DNA of 64,000 nucleotides from Bacteroidota bacterium (GCA_016714005.1 JADJOA010000014.1:959862-1023861), one strand, 5' to 3'; shown: positions 11,902 through 21,906, numbered from the stretch's first letter. A program made the numbers and translations. The notes: generated from the sequence alone by a model not told the origin.

Positions 11902-11949
11902 GTGACCCTGAATCTAAATGGAAGCTACTTTTGTAACGGGGTGGGTTCC

Positions 11950-12027
11950 GAGGTGTTGGGAGGGAGGTAGGGCATCCTTGTCTCGGAAAACGCACCTTGC
12001 CTGGCTTCAGACAAGGACGAGTGCGAT
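11950..12027 (+). repeat. R2 dispersed palindromic repeat, copy 1
   Basis: Three copies (others 12584-12661 and 16134-16189). The core holds the inverted repeat TCCTTGTCT / AGACAAGGA flanking CGGAAAACGCACCTTGCCTG. Copies 1 and 2 also share GAGGTGTTGGGAGGG upstream. This copy ends just before a promoter-like TATATTTG. Confidence 0.85.
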
Positions 12028-12037
12028 GCAGAACAAC

Positions 12038-12045
12038 TATATTTG
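12038..12045 (+). promoter_or_regulatory. -7 box (TATATTTG) before a small gene
   Basis: It fits TAnnTTTG and lies 18 bp before the start at 12064, directly after R2 copy 1. Confidence 0.4.
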
Positions 12046-12063
12046 TAAAAATTTTTTAAAAAA

Positions 12064-12294
12064 ATGATGACTACACAAGGAAACGTTATTTATTTAGCCG
12101 AACAAGGCTTTAACATAACTATTGATATTAAAGATTTTAATGATGATCAACTTGCTGAACTATTATTAAAAGCAAGTAAGAGTAGATGTCATGTCACTTT
12201 ACGCACTCCTCTAAATAGTTTTGGGATGCCGGGGCTACTTGGGATTTTACCTGATGAAATTAAAAATGCAAATGTTACATTTGATTTTTATTAG
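12064..12294 (+). CDS. Small unknown protein, 76 residues
   Basis: Not recognised. An intact frame of 76 residues with a mixed strand-helix pattern (GNVIYLAEQGFNITIDIKDF, then a helix DDQLAELLLKAS, then NANVTFDFY). It has no signal peptide or membrane segment. The promoter-like box upstream and an intact frame in an otherwise noncoding stretch support a real gene. The 12295-12846 gap beyond it holds R1 and R2 copies. Confidence 0.5.
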   Translation: MMTTQGNVIYLAEQGFNITIDIKDFNDDQLAELLLKASKSRCHVTLRTPLNSFGMPGLLGILPDEIKNANVTFDFY

Positions 12295-12476
12295 TTCACG
12301 ATAGGGTGCGAGATTTTTTTTGTTTGTGACTCTGAGCATAAAAGTTGGATTTATGTATTAAACCAAGCAGGTGCTTAAGGTAAACCTGGCGGGTTGAATG
12401 TGATTTGAAGTGTTATGTAGCTGCAAGCTATAAGAATAAAAGGCAGGAGGCGGAGTCTCTGAGCCCAGGTTTTTTT

Positions 12477-12581
12477 ACCCCTGACCCCTGAAGGGGGACG
12501 CTTTGTTTTAACGGGGTGGGTGTGCGTAACCTGACAGGGGCGCAAGCGCACAGGCTATGCTGGCGACCTGTAAGGTGAAAT
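12477..12581 (+). repeat. R1 dispersed palindromic repeat, copy 2
   Basis: Same module as at 10043 and 16239. It keeps ACCTGACAGGGGCGCAAGCG, then GCTGGCGACCTGTAAGGTGA. It is the uninterrupted equivalent of the IS110 insertion site and differs from that site by one base (GTAAG instead of GTCAG). Confidence 0.8.
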
Positions 12582-12583
12582 TA

Positions 12584-12661
12584 GAGGTGTTGGGAGGGTG
12601 GTAGGGCATCCTTGTCTCGGAAAACGCACCTTGCCTGGCTTCAGACAAGGACGAGTGCGAT
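12584..12661 (+). repeat. R2 dispersed palindromic repeat, copy 2
   Basis: Nearly identical to 11950-12027, including GAGGTGTTGGGAGGG and the TCCTTGTCT / AGACAAGGA inverted repeat. It lies directly after R1 copy 2. Confidence 0.85.
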
Positions 12662-12846
12662 AGGGTTGCCCTTGAATCATGGGCGAGTGGGGTACTAACC
12701 GCCCGTAAAAATTTAAGAATTATATCTTATTAGTTACCAGGTAATTCTTTTATTTGCTAAAAGCAAAATAATGAAGAGGTAAGGAGGCAGAGCCCATAAG
12801 TGTTTGAAACTTGGTTTAAGCAATATTAGAAGGCAAAAGTTTATTG

Positions 12847-14413
12847 ATGAAATTAATAAAACATTTTTTTTGTGGAATATCTCTTTTGTTTGGTTTGCCA
12901 TTTACAGCATCTGCACAACCGGATCATTAGACAGCAGTTTTGATTTTGATGGGAAGGTGATAACAAGCGTAGGAAATAGTGATGTGAGAATTTTTGATGC
13001 AACTATTCAATATGATGGAAAGATTGTTGTCGCTGGTTCGTATGGAAGTTTAACAGCTTGTGATTTTATACTTGCAAAATATAAAGTAAATGGAAGTTTA
13101 GATTCTAGTTTCGGAAGCAACGGAGTTGTTATTGTAAGTTTTAGCAATAGCAGAGATGTAATTTGGTCATTAGTGTTACAACCTGACCAGAAAATTTTGG
13201 TTGCGGGTGAAACTGAAAATGCAAGTAAAGACTTTATAATAGCCAGATATACTAATAACGGGGCACTTGATTCTACTTTTGGTATTAACGGAAAAGTAAT
13301 TTTAGATTTTAATGGTAATTATGATTATGCTGAATCTGTTGTGATTGATACCATTAACCAAAAGATTTACGCAGGAGGCTTAAGTTCTCCTAGTATGGGA
13401 GCAAATGCAAAAATGGCACTGGCAAGATTAAATATTGATGGCAGTTTAGACAACAGTTATAATGGAAATGGAAAGTTATTAATTGATTTACAAACATCTT
13501 CAAATGAAAAGATAAATTGTATATATGTTCAGACGGATGGTAAATTGTTGATTGCCGGGCACTCAAACCCAAGTGTTACGTTAATGACAATTATCAGGTT
13601 GGACACGCTTGGTCAATTTGATTCAACATTTTCTTCAACGGGTATTTTTGTTGACAATAACATTAATTCTTCTGTTAATTCCATCGCTAATGATTATAAT
13701 GGAAAAATTGTTGCCGGGGACTTGTTGGTGTGAGCAACAGTGCAGATTTTGCGATTTGGCGACTAAACAATAATGGAACTTTGGATAATACGTTTAATGG
13801 AACTGGATTTATTACAATTCCTTTCAATACTAACGCGATAGATGCTATTTATAAAATAGGGTTACAGGCTGATAACAAAATTGTTGCCGCAGGCTCAACC
13901 GGAAATGCATTTGGAAGTTATAATTATGCGTTGGCACGGGTAGACTCAATGGGTATTTTAGATGGAGGTTTTGGCAACGGTGGAAAAGCAATTACCGATT
14001 TTACAGGAAGTGATGATTTGGCTTTTGCTATTGCAATACAACCCGATTTAAAAATAGTAGCAGCCGGAGAAACATGGCAAAACGGCAAATGGAACTTTAG
14101 CCTTGCGCGGTACTTTAGCGGACTAAACGTGGGTGTGATAGATGAGCCTGCTGAACATTTTGAACTAAGCGCCTACCCCAACCCGGCAAGTAATTATATA
14201 AACTTAAATTATGAATTAACCAACAATGCAACGGTAAGCATAGCCGTGTACGATGTGATGGGTAAAAGAATAAAGAGCTATGTACATAATGAAACAAAAA
14301 TAAAAGGAATGCAAGCGGAGGCACTTGCTGTGGATGATTTGAAGAAGGGAGTTTATATTTTGAGGATAGAAACGGATAGGGCGCAAAGGGGGGTGAGGTT
14401 TGTAAAGAATTAA
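12847..14413 (+). CDS. Delta-60 repeat protein with T9SS sorting domain
   Basis: A secreted protein of about 520 residues. The ATG at 12847 opens a signal peptide (KLIKHFF...TASAQ) in one frame; the body continues in another after a break near 12915. The body is a chain of delta-60 repeats (DUF5122), about 55 residues each, with GSLDSSFGSNG and QPDQKILVAGE-type motifs, a likely beta-propeller. A second break near 13718 is a missing G in a G run. The C-terminus is a type A sorting domain (SAYPNPASNYINLNY ... GVYILRIETD ... RFVKN), so it should be exported by the T9SS. Its ligand is unknown. A paralogue follows. Confidence 0.85.
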
Positions 14414-14424
14414 AGGAAATTACT

Positions 14425-15947
14425 TTGAGAAAAAATGTATTAATAATGTTTTGCAGTTGTTTGTGCAGTGATGTGTTTGCACAAGCAGGTACATTAGACA
14501 GCAGTTTTGATTTTGATGGGAAGGTGATAACAAGTAGTAATGCTGGCGGAGCCAGAATTTGGGATTTAATTGTTCAGTCTGACGGAAAGATAATTGCTGC
14601 TGGCGGATCAGGACCCATAGGTGTTTCAGATGTAATAGTAGCACGCTACAATAATGATGGCTCCATTGACAGTAGTTATGGTTTAAACGGAATATTTACC
14701 AACGATTTTGGCGGTTTTGATTTAATCCTCTCAGTAGATATGCAGGCTGACGGAAAAGTAATTGCAGTAGGAGAAGCTAATAATGGATTAACGCGAGATG
14801 TTTTGGTTATGAGATTGAATCAGAATGGCACACTTGATTCTACCTTTGGAACTAATGGAAGTACCATTATTAATGTGATTAATGTTGATGAATTTGCGTA
14901 TGATGTTGAGTTGACATCCACAGAAAAAATAACCATATGCTTTCAGGTGGATTATGGATCCAGTGGAGACTGGGGTTTAATGCGATTAAATAATGATGGA
15001 AGCTATGACACATCCTTTAATAACACTGGGTACGGAATTTATACTATTGGAAACCCTGATCATGTTGACGGTATTGCTCTTCAAAATGATAATAAAATTG
15101 TGGGTGCTGGCAATCGTGAAGTAGTAAGATTTACAGAAGACGGGATTTTGGATACTACGTTTAACAGTACAGGAGTAATTTTTGCCTCAGTAGGCGCATT
15201 GCCTTTAGCATTAAGTGAGGTTCTAATACAAAGTGATGGGAAAATAATAGTTGGAGGCTCTGTTGATGGAAATGCTTGGGGATTTTGTGATTGCCCGATA
15301 TAATGTTGATGGAACGGTTGATAGCACGTTTAATAATACAGGAAGCATTATTGTTTCGGCAGGTTATGCTGATCAGTTACATGGTATGAAGTTACAAAAC
15401 GATGGAAAAATTGTAGCATCGGGTTATAGTTCAACGGCAATGGGAGGACCTTATAACTATTTTTTAATTCGAGTAGATACCAATGGTGCCTTAGACAACA
15501 CTTTTTGGAACCGGAGGCAAAGTGCTAACTGATTTTATTGGCAGTGATGACATTGCATTTGCTTTAGCCATACAACCCGATTTAAAAATAGTAGCAGCCG
15601 GAGAAACATGGCAAAACGGCAAATGGAACTTTAGCCTTGCGCGGTACTTTAGCGGACTAAACGTGGGTGTGATAGATGAGCCTGCTGAGCACTTTGAACT
15701 GAGCGCCTACCCCAACCCGGCAAGCAGTTATATAAACTTAAATTATGAATTAGCCAACAATGCAACGGTAAGCATAGCCGTGTATGATGTGATGGGTAAA
15801 CGAATAAAAAGCTATGTACATAATGAAACAAAAATAAAAGGTATGCAAGCGGAGGCACTTGCTGTGGATGATTTGAAGAAGGGAGTTTATATTTTGAGGA
15901 TAGAAACGGAGAGGGTGCAAAGGGGGGTGAGGTTTGTAAAGAATTGA
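14425..15947 (+). CDS. Delta-60 repeat protein with T9SS sorting domain, paralogue
   Basis: A tandem paralogue of the preceding gene. The TTG start at 14425 gives a short signal peptide ending DVFAQ, then GTLDSSFDFDGKVITSS, nearly the same as its neighbour. Delta-60 repeats fill the body. Frame breaks near 15285 and 15507 (one extra T before GGAACCGG) are easily rejoined. The last 373 bp, coding the end of the propeller and the sorting domain, are almost identical to 14041-14413, while the middle has diverged, which suggests gene conversion or a recent partial duplication. Confidence 0.85.
15575..15947 (+). repeat. Second copy of a 373-bp coding duplication
   Basis: It aligns without gaps to 14041-14413 with roughly a dozen substitutions by eye, mostly third-position changes. 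Confidence 0.85.
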
Positions 15948-15960
15948 AAAAAATAAAGCT

Positions 15961-16204
15961 ATGAGAAAAATTAAAATTATTTTAAACGCAGTTGTATTAG
16001 TTGCAATAGCACACATTGCTGATGCGCAGCAATTTAGACAGTACTTATACTTACAGCTATAACTGTCAGGGTTGCGGTACATTTACAACTGTAACCACAG
16101 CGCCCGTGGATGTAGAAACGAGTGTGAGCATAAGCATCCTTGTCTCGGAAAACGCACCTTGCCTGGCTTCAGACAAGGACGAGTGCGATTTAATATTTAT
16201 TTGA
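15961..16204 (+). pseudogene. Small secreted protein or remnant whose 3' end is repeat R2
   Basis: The ATG at 15961 opens a clear signal peptide ending AHIADAQ. The frame breaks near 16030 and continues as LDSTYTYSYNCQGCGTFTTV. From 16134 the coding sequence is repeat R2 itself, translated as ILVSENAPCLASDKDECD, and the frame stops at 16204. It could be a short real protein that gained its C-terminus from the repeat, or the 5' remnant of a longer secreted protein. It lies 14 bp after the delta-60 paralogue. Confidence 0.45.
16134..16189 (+). repeat. R2 dispersed palindromic repeat, copy 3
   Basis: Core identical to 11980-12026 (TCCTTGTCT / AGACAAGGA with CGGAAAACGCACCTTGCCTG between), without the GAGGTGTTGGG leader. 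It overlaps an open reading frame. Confidence 0.85.
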
Positions 16205-16205
16205 T

Positions 16206-16238
16206 AATCCCGTGCAGTGATGTGCGGGATTTTTTTTT
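16206..16238 (+). terminator. Rho-independent terminator (copy of 11870)
   Basis: The same AATCCCGTGCA / TGTGCGGGATT hairpin with a T run as at 11870-11901, including the upstream A/T-rich flank. Confidence 0.85.
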
Positions 16239-16331
16239 GCCCCTGACCCCTAAAGGGGGACGCTTTGTTTTAACGGGGTGGGTGTGCGTAACCTGACAGG
16301 GGCGCAAGCGCACAAGCTTTGCTGGCGACCT
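16239..16331 (+). repeat. R1 repeat, copy 3, interrupted by IS110
   Basis: It matches R1 copy 2 up to GCTGGCGACCT and is then cut. The missing arm, GTCAGGTGAAATTA, reappears at 17945 directly after the IS110 element. Rejoined, the palindrome ACCTGACAGG...CCTGTCAGGT is restored. Confidence 0.85.
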
Positions 16332-16350
16332 TATATGTTTGATTTTTCAA

Positions 16351-16484
16351 AGTTAAGTAACTTGGCACGATGAGAGGGAAGTGACCTTGGTGCACTGACA
16401 CCGTCTGACAGTTTCCTCCTCATGTCAAGAAGAGTTAGCGGTATAACCTGGCACAAAGATGCCGCATAAATTATAAGGTTTAAC
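16351..16484 (+). ncRNA. Candidate IS110 bridge RNA
   Basis: Two loops can be drawn. Target loop: stem GAGGGAA (16374-16380) with TTTCCTC (16412-16418), left guide GTGACCT (16381-16387), inner hairpin GGTG/CACC, right guide CTGACAG (16405-16411). The right guide is the exact reverse complement of CTGTCAG at the insertion site; the left guide matches GCGACCT with one U-G wobble. Donor loop: GGTATAAC (16440-16447) matches the element's right end GGTATAACT (17936-17944), hairpin GGCA/TGCC, and TATAAG (16472-16477) is the reverse complement of CTTATA at the left end. The layout agrees with published IS110 bridge RNAs; transcription is inferred. Confidence 0.8.
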
Positions 16485-16530
16485 GATGCTTGACTTTTTT
16501 ATTTATTAACCCATTAATCAAACAAAAATA

Positions 16531-17897
16531 ATGGAAGCGTATTTAGGAATTGATGTAAGCAAGGGCTATGCCGACTTTACCTTGCTTGACAAAGAAAACA
16601 AGAGTTGGAAAAAGTATTTCAGTTAGATGATACATGCGGTGGTCATGATGCATTGAAAAACTGTTAAAGCAATTTACTTTACAACACAACATCAGCACCA
16701 TGTACTGCGCGCAGAAAGCACCGGTGGTTTTGAAAACAACTGGTATAACTGGCTAATTGTTTTGAAAAAGAATTACCAATAAAGGTAGCGACTAAACCCC
16801 AGTGGAGTAAAAAACAACGTAGCCGCTTCTTTAGAACGCAACGTTACCGATGCACTCAGCTCGCGTTATATTGCACAGTACATAATCAGCCATGCAGAAA
16901 AAGTAAAGTATGATGTGCCTGATAATATTTACAGTTCTTACCGCAGCATGAGCAAACACATTGCACTGCTCAAAAAGCAAAACACGCAGCTTATTAACGA
17001 AATGAAAATGGTTTTGTACAGCACCTTTCCTGAACTGATGCGCTATTGCAAACAGGGAATGCCTGCATGGGTATTGGATGTATTAAAAAAATATCCATCA
17101 CCTGCTGCCATTGAAAAACTTAAAGTTGAACAACTCTCAAAAATTAAAAACGTAACGCACGATAAAGCGCTTTCCATTATCAACAAAGCAAAAAACAGCA
17201 CCACATCACGCAACAACAGTGTGCAGGAGTTTTTAATAAAGAGCTTAGCAAAACAAATTGCCGATAAACAAGAGTTGATAGACGAACACAAAAATTACCT
17301 GGCAGATAATTGCAAAGGAGCAGAAGTAGATTTAATAGACACCATTCCGGGCATTGCATCTTACAGTGCAGCAGCCATCATGATTGAGATTGAAAGCATC
17401 CATCGCTTTGCCACACCATCACACCTGGCATCATACTTTGGTTTGCATCCTGTAATGAAAGAAAGTGGCGATAAACAATTTGCTTACCGCATGAGCAAAA
17501 AAGGACGCTCCGGCATGCGCGCCTTGTTATACATGTGTGCACAAACCAGCGTGCTGCACGATGAACATTTAAAGAACATTTACCACCGCCACCGCAGCAA
17601 AGGCAAAAAATCACAAACAGGCAATTGGCGTAATTATGCACAAAATGCTGCGTATGATATGGGGCGTACTCACCAGTACACAGCCCTACAATGCAACAAC
17701 AGATAAAAACAATCAAACAAAAAAATTAAACAACAGCCCGACAATAAAAAGAAGAACTAAAAACAAAAAGAAGATATCAGGCATTAGATACTGATGCTCC
17801 CATCAGTAACATACAAAGCAAAAAAAGAAAGGCGCAATCCGAGCCCCAAGTCAGCAGTGCTGAACAAGTGCGGGATCATCAAATTGCACCAGTGTAA
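16531..17897 (+). CDS. IS110-family transposase (frameshifted)
   Basis: A recombinase with a RuvC-like DEDD domain and a C-terminal Transposase_20 domain. The start MEAYLGIDVSKGYADF carries the first Asp. The frame breaks near 16620-16900 and rejoins through STGGFENNWYNW and NVTDALSSRYIAQYI. Transposase_20 is seen in IDTIPGIASYSAAAIMIEI, FATPSHLASYFGLHP and RMSKKGRSGMRALLYMCAQTS, the last probably holding the catalytic Ser. After a break near 17650 the tail reads MIWGVLTSTQPYNATTDKNN and ends in a basic, Gln-rich extension at 17897. About 455 residues when rejoined, somewhat long for the family. Whether it is active cannot be told with this many indels. Confidence 0.85.
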
Positions 17898-18003
17898 ACT
17901 TATAAAATAGTTTACAATTTTATTTGCTTTTGTACGGTATAACTGTCAGGTGAAATTACAGCTTCGCACCTACAGGGGTGGTGGGTTACAGAAAGTTACT
18001 TAT

Positions 18004-19949
18004 TTAGTCCTTTAAAAACTTGCAGGCAGTAATTGCATTAGCATTTTGTAACTGTACAAAATACAAGCCTGCGTTAAACTTACTTACATCAATAGCGATT
18101 TGATTTTGGTGGATGCCTATTTCTTTTTCCAATACTTCTTTGCCATAAGCATCAAAAACTTTTAGCCTGGCTGAAGCTGCACTTAGCTGTTGTTGAATAT
18201 TAACTGTAACATGGTTTTTTGCCGGATTAGGATGAGCATTAATATTAATTAATTGCTTTGTTATTTCCGTTACTCCCACAGTGCTGTCTATGGTAATGAT
18301 ATAGTCTTCGGTAGATCCTCCCAAAGGTTCGCAGGCTGTATAATAACTTAGCCCGCCTGTTGCTCTCAATCTAACGCGCATGCCTGTTTGCCCGCTTGGA
18401 GAATTGGCGGGTACAGTAAAGTTAATTGAATAAGGCAAGCCATGAGGAAGTGAAGCTGCTGTTACTTTTTCGGTACTGTCAAAAACAATATCCTGATTAT
18501 AATCTATATAAAAATCTAAGTTGCAGGTTTGTGTTTGGTCATTGTTTTGCGTTATATTAAGCGTGTAGGTATTACCCTGCTTTAAAGTAGTGGTAGCATT
18601 AGGGAACAACACAGGGTCTAAAAAACTGTAGTTATCATAAAAAACACCTGCATAAAGCGTATCGTGGCATCCATCGGTATAATTTAAGCCTGTGCCAGTA
18701 ATATTAATATTAGCTATGTGGTATCCATTAAAGCCACATCCACTGCCGGTGGGCGGGTAACAATAGCACATAGGGTGGGGTTAATCATTTCGTAAAACCA
18801 GGTCCATTGCGAAATGGAGCGGGTGTAACCGGTAGCCGCACACGTTTGTTTGCACTGAAAATAAGTGCCGGTGGTGTGGTTTGCCAGCGAAGCCACGTAG
18901 TAATTGTTGGTAGCACCGGGTATGTCGGAATAAACACCAAAAAGCGAATCGGTTTTTTGCCATTGGAAAACCACGCCCGGTCCGCCTATGGGGTTGGGGA
19001 TAGTGCCGGTGTACGATGGTAATAACAAAATGGTATCGGTGCAGGTAGGGCATAAAAGGCAGTAGTTTGCACTGTTAAAGCGTCCCACATTTGGCGTATC
19101 GCTTACAAATTTAACGGTACTGTTATCCGTTAATCCTCCACAAGTAACAAGGCACTGGTAGTAAGTTGCAACGGGCTGCGTGTGGGTAACCGTATCGTAA
19201 ACAGCACCGGGTATGTTTACAAACACATTGCCGGTGTTGCTGCTTTTATGCTGCCACTGGTAGGTTTGCCCTATGCCACGGCTTAAATCATCCAGCTTTA
19301 GTTTTACCTGCTCTCCGGCACATGCAAAACCCACATCGCTTACTGCTATGCCTGTATCGGGCGGGCTAAGGCATGGTATGCTGTCGGCTATTACTACGCT
19401 GTCTATTGCCCATTCTCCGATTACAGTTGCACGGGAAATGTAACGAAATCTTACCTTAACATATGGAAATCCCAAGGCTTCATTAGTTATATCAAAAACA
19501 CCTCTTTTTGAAGGGTGTCTATAATTTTCCAATGTAAATAATTCCTGCCAGGTAAAACCGCTATCTGTAGTTAACTCCACTTTTTGCATAGAGTAATTGT
19601 AACTATTGCTGTTATTGAAGGAAGCTAATTCGCTGTAACTCAAAAAAACTTTGTTGATACCAGTAGTATTGAAAAAAGGAGTAGTAAGATTACAGTCTAA
19701 ATTAATAAGGGAAGAAGTACTCTCTATACGCGGGTAATAGTAATTACTATCAAAACCATTTCCTGGTTGCACCCAAGGTGTACCAGTAAATTGCCATCCC
19801 TTTAAAGGGGTAACCCCTGCACTGTCAATAGACCAACCGGGAGGTAATACGCCAACACTAAAATCCTCATTTAATAATATGGTTTGTGCCAAAGACTTAT
19901 GCGCCATCAGCAAACACATGACCACTATGGTGTAAATTACTTTTTTCAT
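18004..19949 (-). CDS. Secreted GEVED-domain protein with T9SS sorting signal
   Basis: A large cell-surface or secreted protein. Signal peptide ends SLAQ; the first 200 residues resemble a cleaved-adhesin-type jelly roll (LLNEDFSVGVLPPGWSID). Two Ig-like segments with paired Cys follow (TYYQCLVTCGG, TYFQCKQTCAATG). After a frame break near 18765 comes a GEVED domain (DFYIDYNQDIVFDSTE ... CEPLGGSTEDYIITI), then a type A sorting domain (NAHPNPAKNHVTVN ... GLYFVQLQNA). About 645 residues. Substrate unknown. Both sides of the break read the same protein. Confidence 0.85.
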
Positions 19950-19968
19950 GACAATAATAGTTATGTAG

Positions 19969-20345
19969 TTATTTAATGATTGTAATTTTTTTTGTTTTGC
20001 TATAATTTGAGCCCACTATACTCAAATAATAAACACCAGGAAGCACAGCTGCATTAAATGTAAACTGGTTTCCTTTAAATGTTTGCTGTAAAACCTGCCT
20101 GCCCTGCATATCGGTTAGGGTAAGGGTTTTAACATCAGAAGTTTTGTATATTTTTAGTTGATGATTAATTTTTTAGTGATTTTGTTATTATCAATTAATG
20201 CTTCAATAAAATAAATGCCTTTAGAAAGTTTATGTAAATTTAAGGAGATTTTAGATTGAGGTATTTGAAAGTTTTGAAGTGAGGTGCCGAGAGGATTTTT
20301 AATGGAAATATTTGCTTCTGAATTTTCAGCATTATTTATTTCAAG
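19969..20345 (-). pseudogene. Remnants of two T9SS sorting domains
   Basis: Two C-terminal sorting-domain fragments lie in tandem without their genes. The first reads TLTLTDMQGRQVLQQTFKGN to YYLSIVGSNY and ends at 19969. The second, directly upstream, reads NPLGTSLQNFQ to GIYFIEALIDNN and stops at about 20154. No signal peptide or body was found. The rest of the 19950-20911 gap holds one more fragment on the other strand (20501-20608). Confidence 0.6.
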
Positions 20346-20500
20346 TATGAAAAAACGAAGTTTGGATTTGTATTATTGATATTGAAGGTTGGAGATTTTT
20401 ATTGAATTCAATTTCTATTTCTTTAATGAAAGATGTTTGTTGACTTGTAGGATTTGTTTGGAAAAAGGTGGGCGAAGAATCTTTGTTTTTAAGTAAAGGG

Positions 20501-20608
20501 ATGAATGTGCAAGAAAGAAAAACGAAGGGATTGAGAACCGGGCATTACATAGTAGATGCAGAAACAGGTAAGGGGTGCTTTGTTAAAAGAGTTTTTGTGG
20601 GTAAGTAA
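20501..20608 (+). pseudogene. Short T9SS sorting-domain-like fragment
   Basis: An open stretch reading GLRTGHYIVDAETGKGCFVK and ending RVFVGK, the pattern of the last strands of a type A sorting domain. It is preceded by noncoding A/T-rich sequence with no upstream body, so it is probably a gene relic. Confidence 0.35.
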
Positions 20609-20911
20609 TATGTTGCATGCCTTTTAATTTTAAAAGAGTAAAATAAAAAACTGCGGTAACAGAGCCTAAACCCGATGGAGACCTGCAAGGTTGTGCGGTG
20701 GCGGTGCCGTGCACCGGGGCGACAGCGGGACAGAAGGTGATTAGTGAATAAGAGGAGGTGTTTACTGAAAATTAATCTATGCCAAAGGGTGTTCCGTTTG
20801 AAACCCGCCCCGTGCATACATCGTAAAAACCCATTAAATGAAAAGTTTGCATAAAAACTATTGCCTTTGATGTAACTTTTATTAATTTGCACCAAAACAG
20901 AACAGTATAGC

Positions 20912-21846
20912 ATGGAAGACCAGAATACAATGGATGCAGAAGTGGACCAACGTGAGGAGAACTCGCGCAAGGCGCTGGTAATGGTAATAATATCGGTTTT
21001 GATTGGTTTTAACGGTTTTTGCTGTGGCAGTTTTTTGATAAGAAGGCACAGGTGGAGGAGGTGACGAAGACGCTGGAAACTACGAGTGCTGAGAGGGATG
21101 CATTGTCGGCAGAGTTGCAGCGGGTGAAATCGGAATATGATAAGATTAATCAGGAGAACACGGGTTTGCTTGCACAGGTTTCGGCAAAGGATGAGGAGAT
21201 AAAAGCAAAGATGGCTGAGATAAAAAAGCTGATAGACTCGGGCAATGCAGTGCAGTTGAGAAGGGCAAAAGAAGAACTGGCGCAGTTAAAGGCGCTGAGC
21301 CAGGGGTATGTGGCTGAGCTTGATTCTGTGAAATTGTTCAACAAATCATTAGCAGATCAAAATCTTTCTTTAAATACTACGCTTGCTGATGCCAATAGTA
21401 AACTCAATTCTTTGAAGCAGGAAAACTCATCGCTTGCGGGAAAGGTGGCAGTAGCATCTATGCTTAAAACCGGTAGCGTAACTGCATTAGGCGTGCGCTA
21501 TAAAAACAATGGTAAAGAAATTGAAACACCAAAGGCGAATGCAACGCAAAAAATAAAAACCTGCTTTAATGTTTTGGAAAATATTGTGGCATTGCCGGGA
21601 AATAAAGATGTGTATGTGAGAATTTTAGCACCTGATGGATCGGTACTTACAACCGGTAGCGAAACTTTTATGGTGCTGGGGCAGGCTTCGCTTTACACGG
21701 TTAAGGAAACTTTTGAGTACAGCAATAAGGAAACCAATATTTGTGTGTATTGGGAAAAAGGTTCGGAATATGTAAGCGGAACCTACACTGCCGAAATTTA
21801 TTGTGAAGGAGCGCTGATAGGTAATACTTCTTTTGAGTTAAAGTAA
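20912..21846 (+). CDS. Membrane-anchored coiled-coil protein
   Basis: Not assigned to a named family. A start at 20912 gives an acidic cytoplasmic N-terminus, one membrane helix (ALVMVIISVLIGFNGFLLW) and then a long coiled coil (about residues 45-185, heptad-rich EELAQLKALSQ and LNSLKQENSSL). The C-terminal globular part is beta-rich (TALGVRYKNNGKEIETPKA to YTAEIYCEGALIGNTSFELK). One T is missing near 21015, inside the membrane segment. About 310 residues. Similar proteins occur widely in Bacteroidota; their role is unknown. Confidence 0.7.
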
Positions 21847-21906
21847 ATCTGCCATTAACTTTTTTATTTTAGCCTGCAATCAAAATATTGTATTGCTTTT
21901 TATTGC

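Larger units (their letters stand above)
16332..17944 (+). mobile_element. IS110-family insertion sequence
   Basis: A 1613-bp element bounded by a CT dinucleotide on each side (16330-16331 and 17943-17944). It has no terminal inverted repeats and no longer target duplication, as expected for IS110. It carries 199 bp of 5' noncoding sequence (bridge-RNA candidate), one transposase and 47 bp of 3' noncoding sequence. It is inserted in an arm of the R1 palindrome. The ends were set by comparing with the uninterrupted R1 copy at 12477. Confidence 0.85.

Noticed and set aside
15961..16204. Antimicrobial or bacteriocin-like small secreted peptide
   Set aside because: The C-terminus is repeat R2 and the frame is broken near the signal peptide; no modification or transport genes are adjacent.
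20545..20970. Minus-strand open frame of 141 codons
   Set aside because: It overlaps the start of the plus-strand coiled-coil gene and has no coherent protein features.
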